Assembly: GCA_021325595.1 (NCBI GenBank)
Contig: JAJPGX010000030.1
Coordinates: forward strand, 79,824-114,758
DNA length: 34,935 nt
DNA from: Nitrososphaerota archaeon
GTDB lineage: Archaea > Thermoproteota > Nitrososphaeria > Nitrososphaerales > Nitrosopumilaceae
Direction of reading: 5' to 3'
In this document: piece after piece, positions 29,797-34,935 of the stretch
Position numbering within the stretch: the first letter of the stretch is position 1
How the letters are laid out: each line of letters opens with the position of its first letter
Program-made: the position numbers and the translations under genes
Notes under the pieces: generated by a model
Told to the model about the DNA's origin: nothing
What the model saw: the letters and a program-made list of their open reading frames with translations, nothing else
Databases searched by the model: none

Positions 29797-31605
29797 TCAA
29801 TGCGTACATATTATGCCCTCACAACCTCCGCCAAATTCAGAATCTGCAACGATTTGTCTTTCACTATCTCTAGGCGTTTCAATGGTAAGTACCTGATCCG
29901 ATTTACTACCATACCTATAGACTGTCACTCCTTTAGATCTTAATCTATAAGCAAGCAAGTATGCCTTTTTTACATCCTCTATGCTGGCATTTTTTGGAAG
30001 ATTTACCGTTTTACTGACTGCGTTATCGGTATATTTCTGGAATGCCGCTTGCATCTTAATGTGAACAGCTGGAGATATATCTAATGCAGTAACAAATGTT
30101 TTTTTGATTTTTTTAGGAATGTTTGGAATTTTTTGAATGGTTCCTGATTTTACTATCTCATTTAGAAGTTTTTGAGAATAGACTCTGCTCTTTTTAGTCA
30201 TTTTCTTAAATTCACTATTAGTTTCAATTAATCTAACTCCATCCATGACATTTCTTACATATGATATGGAAAATAATGGCTCGATACCAGATGAACATCC
30301 GGCAATGATTGATATTGTTCCAGTAGGAGCGATTGTAGTAACTGTTGCATTTCTCATATTATGATATTTTGTCTTCCACACACTCTTATCAAAATTTGCA
30401 AAGTTGCCTCTTTCTTTTCCCAACTCTTGTGATGCTTTATGTCCTTCATTTTCAATAAATTGCATAATCTTTTCTCCAATTTGGAATGCTTTTTTCGAGT
30501 CATATGAAACATTCATCTTAATCAATGCGTCAGCAAATCCCATTATACCTATGCCTATCTTTCTATTAGATAGTGTAATTTGTCTAATTTGTTCAGAAGG
30601 GTATCTGTTAACATCAATCACATTATCAAGAAATCGAACTCCCGACCATACTATTTTTCGTAATTTTTTCCAATTTATTTTGTTTTTTGAAATCATTTTC
30701 CCTAGGTTAATTGAACCCAAATTACATGACTCCCAAGGAAGTAGTGGCTGTTCACCACATGGATTGGTCGCTTCGATCTCACCTTCTAGTGGAGTTGGGT
30801 TGAAACGATTTATCTCATCAATGAAGATTATTCCAGGATCACCAATTTTCCACGCGTTTGCAATTATTAGATCAAATACTCTTTTTGCATTTAATTTACC
30901 AGTTATTTGTCCATTACGTGGGTTGACAAGAGGATATTCTTCGTCATTCATAACGGATTTCATAAATTTGTCTGTTACTGCAACTGAGATGTTAAAATTG
31001 CTGAGAAATCCTTCTTTTGATTTACATGATATGAATTCTAGTATATCTGGATGATCAACTCGAAGAATTCCCATGTTGGCTCCACGCCTCTTACCTCCTT
31101 GTTTTATGACTTCTGTAGTTTTATCAAAAATTGTCATGAATTTTACCGGTCCAGAAGCTATTCCGCCTGTTGATTTTACTAGATCACCTTGAGGCCTTAA
31201 ATGGCTGAAATTAAAACCTGTGCCTCCCCCACTCTGATGAATGATGGCAGTCCATTTCACAGCGTTGAAGATTTCTTCAAGTGAATCTTCAACTGGAATG
31301 ACAAAACATGCTGACAGTTGACCTGTTTTTGTACCTGCATTCATAAGGGTAGGTGTATTTGGCAAGAATTCCAATCTTGACATCATCTGGTAAAACTGTG
31401 TTTCGATTTTTCTAACATCTGTGGCATGATTAAATTGTGTTTCTGCTGATGCGATAGCTTTTGCTACTCTTTTAAATAATTGGGCAGGTGTTTCAATAGT
31501 TTCTCCTTTCTTATTTTGCAGTAAATAACGTCTTTGAAGAACCTTGATAGCGTTTACCCCTAAACCAATATCGTCTTTTATTCCAAAAATTTGCCTGTGT
31601 TTCAT
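29797..31605 (-). CDS. nrdJ: Adenosylcobalamin-dependent (class II) ribonucleotide reductase
   Basis: This encodes 602 residues and makes deoxyribonucleotides for DNA synthesis. Active-site features are Cys100 (QLSACFV) and Cys294 (ESCNLGSIN), the redox pair, with the thiyl-radical Cys283 in NPCGE (281-285). The phosphate-binding part APTGTISIIAGCSSGIEP is also present. There is no ATP-cone at the N-terminus, so overall activity control is absent. The C-terminus keeps a Cys pair (GGCEGIICTH) likely used for re-reduction. It shares a transcript with the small zinc protein gene 11 bp upstream. Its cofactor comes from the cobalamin adenosyltransferase nearby. Confidence 0.95.
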   Translation of the reverse strand: MKHRQIFGIKDDIGLGVNAIKVLQRRYLLQNKKGETIETPAQLFKRVAKAIASAETQFNHATDVRKIETQFYQMMSRLEFLPNTPTLMNAGTKTGQLSACFVIPVEDSLEEIFNAVKWTAIIHQSGGGTGFNFSHLRPQGDLVKSTGGIASGPVKFMTIFDKTTEVIKQGGKRRGANMGILRVDHPDILEFISCKSKEGFLSNFNISVAVTDKFMKSVMNDEEYPLVNPRNGQITGKLNAKRVFDLIIANAWKIGDPGIIFIDEINRFNPTPLEGEIEATNPCGEQPLLPWESCNLGSINLGKMISKNKINWKKLRKIVWSGVRFLDNVIDVNRYPSEQIRQITLSNRKIGIGIMGFADALIKMNVSYDSKKAFQIGEKIMQFIENEGHKASQELGKERGNFANFDKSVWKTKYHNMRNATVTTIAPTGTISIIAGCSSGIEPLFSISYVRNVMDGVRLIETNSEFKKMTKKSRVYSQKLLNEIVKSGTIQKIPNIPKKIKKTFVTALDISPAVHIKMQAAFQKYTDNAVSKTVNLPKNASIEDVKKAYLLAYRLRSKGVTVYRYGSKSDQVLTIETPRDSERQIVADSEFGGGCEGIICTH

Positions 31606-31616
31606 ATGTAAAAATA

Positions 31617-31841
31617 CTAGTATCCCAAGTAAGTATCAGATATTCCTTGTTCATCAACTATTTTGTGTTTGTTATTACAATCAGAGCAAACCAGTACTGC
31701 TCTCCAACTTTTTACATCTTCATCACTTGTAGGGATGTCTGACCAAAGTCCTATTTTTACTGAAGCCGGTCTTCCACAGTAATAGCATACTCCTCTATCA
31801 GATTCATCAACATGTATGACCCGGTGTTCTTTTTCATTCAT
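31617..31841 (-). CDS. Small zinc-binding protein upstream of nrdJ
   Basis: This encodes 74 residues. Two CxxC pairs (VCYYCGR and LVCSDCNN, about 30 residues apart) make a four-cysteine zinc site. An acidic N-terminus comes first (EKEHRVIHVDESDRG). It is not NrdR: there is no ATP-cone and the finger spacing differs. It lies 11 bp before nrdJ, so it may regulate or support the reductase. Function is unknown. A TATA-like TTTATTAAC lies about 30 bp upstream, with a palindromic element just beyond it. Confidence 0.75.
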   Translation of the reverse strand: MNEKEHRVIHVDESDRGVCYYCGRPASVKIGLWSDIPTSDEDVKSWRAVLVCSDCNNKHKIVDEQGISDTYLGY

Positions 31842-31887
31842 TTTTAATAATTTCTATACTTAATTTAGGTTAATAAAGTTCTAAAAG

Positions 31888-31905
31888 ATTCTCATATTTG
31901 ATATC
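31888..31905. promoter_or_regulatory. ATTCTCA-N4-TGATATC element upstream of the nrdJ operon
   Basis: This near-palindrome with a 4-nt centre (TATT) lies 46 bp upstream of the zinc protein start at 31841. It shares ATTCTCA with the site at 25507 and TATT-TGATAT with the site at 32731. The remaining sequence to pyrE (32036) shows nothing else clear. Confidence 0.45.
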
Positions 31906-32035
31906 AAGAACAGATTGCAGAACAATACCTATCATATTCTAGACGTTGCGACTAATAAAAATGAAACAGAGTTGATTTTATTAATTCTTAATAGTTTTAA
32001 GCAGACGTTACCATATATGAATCTGTGATCACTAT

Positions 32036-32671
32036 TTGATAACACATTCCTCAGTACAAATAGCAAATGCTCTGCTTGGTATTAATGCAGTATCCATAAA
32101 TTTCAATAAACCATTTTTGTATACTTTTGTTTCAGGTATCAAAGGACCAATGTACTGTGATAACAGAAGATTACTTAGTCATCCAAAAAAAAGAAGAATG
32201 TTGGTAAATGAGTTTGTGAAAGTTGCAAAAAAATTAAAATTTGATGTAGTGGGCGGTGTTTCCACTGGCGGAATTCCTTGGGCTGCACTTGTGGCAGAAA
32301 AACTAAACAAGCCAATGATTTACATCCGACCAGAACCAAAAGGATATGGGAGAAAACGTCAAATCGAAGGTGATTTTAAAAAAGGTAGCAAGATTCTCTT
32401 GATTGAAGACCTGATTAGTACTGGTAGTAGTGCGATATCTGCAATTAGAGCAATCCGAAAAAACAATGGTAGCGTTTCTGATTGCATCTTTATTTTTACA
32501 TACGAATTTGACATATCAAAAAAAAATTTTAGTAAAATTAAGTGTAAAATGCATCCACTTCTTACCTTCTCTGATCTAGTGCAAATTGCAACAAAACAAG
32601 GATATCTTAAGAAAAATGAAAGTATTAAATTGATAAAATGGAATGAAGATCCTAAGCACTACAAAAATTAA
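32036..32671 (+). CDS. pyrE: Orotate phosphoribosyltransferase
   Basis: This encodes 211 residues. It makes OMP from orotate and PRPP in pyrimidine synthesis. The PRPP loop LLIEDLISTGSSA is intact, and RPEPKGYGRKRQIEG is the family's flexible catalytic loop. DVVGGVSTGGIPWAAL is the base-site region. Translation starts at TTG 32036. A GTG just upstream is out of frame and runs into a stop. It stands alone on the plus strand. Confidence 0.93.
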   Translation: MITHSSVQIANALLGINAVSINFNKPFLYTFVSGIKGPMYCDNRRLLSHPKKRRMLVNEFVKVAKKLKFDVVGGVSTGGIPWAALVAEKLNKPMIYIRPEPKGYGRKRQIEGDFKKGSKILLIEDLISTGSSAISAIRAIRKNNGSVSDCIFIFTYEFDISKKNFSKIKCKMHPLLTFSDLVQIATKQGYLKKNESIKLIKWNEDPKHYKN

Positions 32672-32730
32672 ACATGTTAAATACGAATTATTTTACATTT
32701 TCCTAAATATCTTGGCTAATCAAGAATAAG

Positions 32731-32748
32731 ATTATCATATTTGATATT
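32731..32748. promoter_or_regulatory. ATTATCA-N4-TGATATT element upstream of the cupredoxin gene
   Basis: This near-palindrome with a 4-nt centre (TATT) has six of seven arm positions matching. It lies 38 bp before the TTG at 32787. A TATA-like TTTATTATT sits between. Confidence 0.5.
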
Positions 32749-32786
32749 GTTCATCATGCTTTATTATTGATGAAAAAAACGCATTT

Positions 32787-33443
32787 TTGTTGATTAGTCG
32801 ATACGCCATAATAGGAATTACAATAGGTGTATTTTTTGTAGGACTATCAATCGGATATATTGTTTTTCAGCCATCTACAAGAATGGTGCAAAATATGTCA
32901 CAGGGTTCAATGATGTGGAATGCGCCAGGATTATCAAACACATGGATGAATGACATGATGACCAATCCTGATCTTATGAAAGAATGGGAAAATTCCATGA
33001 TGAAAAATCCTCAATTTATGAACAAGTGGATGACTGAATTAATGTCCAATTCCGATTTTCGTCAACAGTATATGGGTCCTTGGTTTATGACACAAAATAA
33101 AGAATTTACAAACCAAATGATGAAAATAACCGATGAACAAAATGCAACATTTTACGCTCATCCTATTATCAAAACTAACATGGTTTCAATAGAACCAGAT
33201 GCGTGGCAATATAATAAAACCGAGTCTTATTCTCCAATTATAATACAGATAATAACTGGAACTACAGTTACATGGATTAATAATGACAGTGTAATTCATA
33301 CAGTAACTGATATTGGAGGCACATTTGATTCAGACCTGATACAACCTGATAGCAGTTGGAAACATACCTTCTACAACGAAGGAAAATACACCTATTTCTG
33401 TACAATTCACCCGTGGATGAAAGGAATAGTAATAGTTACCTGA
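32787..33443 (+). CDS. Membrane-anchored blue copper protein (plastocyanin-like) with a Met-rich region
   Basis: This encodes 218 residues. A signal anchor covers about residues 6-27. Residues 33-112 contain 17 methionines in imperfect repeats (MMTNPDLMKEW at 57-67, MMKNPQFMNKW at 71-81, a weaker copy at 85-96). The C-terminal cupredoxin domain has the full type 1 copper site: His171 (IHTVTD), Cys205, His208 and Met211 (FCTIHPWM). Thaumarchaeal ammonia oxidisers use such proteins as extracytoplasmic electron carriers in place of cytochrome c. The Met-rich segment may bind Cu(I) and load the site. It starts at TTG 32787, or at the next codon, also TTG. Confidence 0.93.
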   Translation: MLISRYAIIGITIGVFFVGLSIGYIVFQPSTRMVQNMSQGSMMWNAPGLSNTWMNDMMTNPDLMKEWENSMMKNPQFMNKWMTELMSNSDFRQQYMGPWFMTQNKEFTNQMMKITDEQNATFYAHPIIKTNMVSIEPDAWQYNKTESYSPIIIQIITGTTVTWINNDSVIHTVTDIGGTFDSDLIQPDSSWKHTFYNEGKYTYFCTIHPWMKGIVIVT

Positions 33444-33463
33444 TTATTTTATCTTTTTAATTT

Positions 33464-33841
33464 TTATGCAGTTGTTATTGAATTTCTTGTAGCTTCTTTA
33501 TGCGATTTTAAAGCAAGTATATTTGCAGTAATGAGTAATCCCTGTAAGATATATCCTCCTATAATCAATACTATCCCATTATACAAAGGATGCAGTGTAT
33601 ACATTATTTCAGTATGTTTTGGTGATATTGTGTTTCCTATTATAACGATGATGGCAATAACAAAGTTTGGAATGTATGCATACTGATATTTTTTGGCGCT
33701 GAGAAATGCAAGTACGATGAAAGATGATTCAAGTGCGATGGCTTGTATGATAAATTTAGGGTCACCTATTGGTATGCCAAAGGCACCAACTATCGATATG
33801 GCTCCCAAGACTGCAACAAGGAATTTTTGATGTTTTTCCAA
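33464..33841 (-). CDS. Four-helix membrane protein of unknown function
   Basis: This encodes 125 residues with four predicted membrane helices, short loops and a basic, Ser/Thr-containing C-terminus (SHKEATRNSITTA). No recognised motif is present; a few residues (GIPIGDP after helix 1) look conserved in style. It converges with the cupredoxin gene, with 20 bp between the stops. A membrane partner for redox or metal proteins is possible but unsupported. Confidence 0.65.
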   Translation of the reverse strand: MEKHQKFLVAVLGAISIVGAFGIPIGDPKFIIQAIALESSFIVLAFLSAKKYQYAYIPNFVIAIIVIIGNTISPKHTEIMYTLHPLYNGIVLIIGGYILQGLLITANILALKSHKEATRNSITTA

Positions 33842-33940
33842 TATTTTTGAATCATTTACTGTGAATAAAAATTTGGTTGTTTGGTGTTATTGCGTTAAAT
33901 ATCGAATACATTAAAAATAGCATGTATCACAGATGAAACC

Positions 33941-34297
33941 ATGAGCACAAACGCAACTGCTGGCATGCCGGACTATTGTAAAAAAATACTTGCATTAGAT
34001 CCTCTAATACGATTTGCAGGAAAGATAGTAGGCGATAAGCTGGTTTCCTCTGCAAGAAAAGATGGTGTTATTCCATTATTAGATAAAGATCTTGCAGCTT
34101 TGGCCCATCATCAGGTCTCGGTAAAAGCCATGATGGATAGGATGTTCAATGAAAAATTAGGTAAGACTGATTGGATAGTTGAATCTAAAGGTAAAGTAAA
34201 ACTTTTGACAGTTTTTCAGGAGGATGGAATATTAATAATTTCTACAGAACCAACGGCTGATCATCATCTACTCATTGAAAAATTAAAAAAACTCTGA
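33941..34297 (+). CDS. DUF6659-like small protein
   Basis: This encodes 118 residues, soluble alpha/beta. It resembles a thaumarchaeal family with the pattern CKKIxxLDPxIRFAG-I-V near the N-terminus, a middle segment PLLDKDLAALAHHQVSV, and late strands VKLLTVFQEDGILIISTEP. The fold is probably roadblock/LC7- or profilin-like. Multiple paralogues of this type are common in these archaea. The function is unknown. The ATG start is clear. Confidence 0.7.
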   Translation: MSTNATAGMPDYCKKILALDPLIRFAGKIVGDKLVSSARKDGVIPLLDKDLAALAHHQVSVKAMMDRMFNEKLGKTDWIVESKGKVKLLTVFQEDGILIISTEPTADHHLLIEKLKKL

Positions 34298-34368
34298 GTT
34301 CCTCTCACGATGTGCGAAGATCGGCGTATTTTCATGTATTTTTCTGCTGACTAACAAACAAAGACAAG

Positions 34369-34377
34369 TTTAAAAGG
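34369..34377 (+). promoter_or_regulatory. TATA box of the Lys-rich protein gene
   Basis: TTTAAAAGG is preceded by a purine-rich BRE-like AAGACAAG and lies about 35 bp upstream of the ATG at 34407. It is the clearest promoter-like sequence near the window's right end. Confidence 0.45.
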
Positions 34378-34406
34378 ATGTTACAGCTTGTTGGTTAATC
34401 GTCATC

Positions 34407-34640
34407 ATGGCAAAGGAAAAGAAGAAAGATACCAAAAAACCAGCTAAAAAAGCGAGCAAGAAAAAGGAATCTTCAAAAGGCAAGTCAAAAGAGAAGACCA
34501 AGCTCAAAGAAGATATAGTTCAAGAAGATGCTGGCATAATTGTTGTTGAAGACAATCCTGAAATGGATAAAGAAGCTGAACTTGAAGCACGAAAAGCCTA
34601 CTTGGAAGAAGCACGTTCACAAGAGGCTGGCGATGACTAG
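34407..34640 (+). CDS. Lys-rich small protein with acidic C-terminal half
   Basis: This encodes 77 residues. The first 35 are almost all Lys, Ser, Ala and Pro (KKDTKKPAKKASKKKESS), much like histone-H1 or ribosomal tails. The remainder is acidic and helical (VEDNPEMDKEAELEARKAYL). Charge segregation of this sort suggests a nucleic-acid-binding tail on a helical domain. The family is not recognised. It is followed after 50 bp by an Lrp/AsnC-type gene. Confidence 0.7.
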   Translation: MAKEKKKDTKKPAKKASKKKESSKGKSKEKTKLKEDIVQEDAGIIVVEDNPEMDKEAELEARKAYLEEARSQEAGDD

Positions 34641-34690
34641 TTTTATAGAAACTCATAACACTTATCCATTAGCAGACAGATAGAAACACA

Positions 34691-34935
34691 TTGCGGGCAC
34701 TCTGTTTAATAACAATCAAACCAGGTAAAGTAGATGCGGTAGTAAAGACCATACAAAAGATGCGCAAAATAATTAGAGAAGTTATGGTAGTTACAGGTAG
34801 AGCTGACATTGCTGTAGTGTTACAAGGGACAATTGATGAGATAAACAACACTGTGATAGATTTTAAGAAGATAAAAGAGATTGTTTCAACTGAAACTCTG
34901 ATAGAAGTGGAGGTAGATCTAGGTTGGTCAAGGCC
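34691..34935 (+). CDS. Lrp/AsnC-type ligand-binding (RAM) domain protein, 3' truncated
   Basis: The frame is open from TTG 34691 (MRALCLITIKPGKVDAVVKT) to the end of the window, so the C-terminus is missing. The pattern of strand, helix (VVKTIQKMRKIIRE), VMVVTGRADIAVVLQG and a second helix is the ferredoxin-like RAM/AsnC ligand domain. No HTH lies upstream, because an in-frame TAG sits at 34670-34672. This is therefore a stand-alone effector-domain protein, a common kind in archaea. Confidence 0.75.
   Translation, partial: MRALCLITIKPGKVDAVVKTIQKMRKIIREVMVVTGRADIAVVLQGTIDEINNTVIDFKKIKEIVSTETLIEVEVDLGWSR

Noticed and set aside
34633-34683. Tiny frame MTSFIETHNTYPLADR between the Lys-rich and Lrp-type genes
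   Set aside because: It has only 16 codons and no ribosome binding site or homology, and it probably lies in the leader of the next gene.

Overview
The window looks like chromosome of an ammonia-oxidising archaeon of the Thaumarchaeota (Nitrososphaerota), probably Nitrosopumilales. It is AT-rich and carries archaeal translation and purine genes (aRF1, PurP, archaeal-type AspRS). It also has two PEFG-CTERM surface proteins, a membrane-anchored blue copper protein, an Amt transporter with two GlnK proteins, an adenosylcobalamin-dependent ribonucleotide reductase, CbtAB and a DUF6659-like protein. That mix is typical of the group. Many genes start with TTG. No amo genes, CRISPR array, insertion sequence or rRNA is visible.

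Layout. 1-4.2 kb: end of a SHOCT-type membrane protein, a conserved membrane protein, a HIT hydrolase, a thioredoxin, aRF1 and a membrane-anchored DsbA-like protein. 4.2-7.3 kb: metal uptake, with cbtBA facing a winged-helix DUF4443 gene and a ZIP transporter facing a small HTH regulator. 7.3-8.5 kb: purP and a small unknown gene. 8.7-11.9 kb: three consecutive genes for surface proteins with class III (pilin-type) signal peptides. The middle one carries a fibro-slime/PA14-like adhesin domain that seems to be inserted into a prealbumin-like domain. 12.0-16.5 kb: aspS-gatC-gatA-gatB, a complete indirect route to Asn-tRNA(Asn). 16.5-19.1 kb: a frameshifted FMN-binding protein gene, amt, and two tandem glnK genes.

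19.1-21.1 kb is a zone of decay: a frameshifted secreted protein, a PEFG-CTERM protein, a CBS-domain pseudogene and a second remnant. 21.1-25.8 kb holds accessory genes: an SDR, an EamA transporter, a universal stress protein, a Cys-rich miniprotein, an alpha/beta hydrolase with a phosphoribosyltransferase, and a small helical protein. 25.8-28.5 kb is a minus-strand set: an ornithine cyclodeaminase-type protein, a PEFG protein, an unknown and an HD phosphohydrolase. 28.6-31.8 kb has the cobalamin adenosyltransferase, tRNA-Phe, a decayed gene, and nrdJ with a small zinc protein. 31.9-34.9 kb has pyrE, a Met-rich cupredoxin, a membrane protein, a DUF6659-like protein, a Lys-rich protein and the start of an Lrp/AsnC-type ligand-binding protein.

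The two most interesting signals are: (1) the pilin-anchored fibro-slime adhesin and its pilin-like neighbours; and (2) a recurrent near-palindromic promoter element, ATTATCA-N4-TGATAAT. The element lies about 40-60 bp upstream of several otherwise unrelated genes between 18 and 33 kb, including amt/glnK (as a wider-spaced variant), the stress protein, nrdJ's operon and the cupredoxin. This suggests a shared, undescribed regulon.
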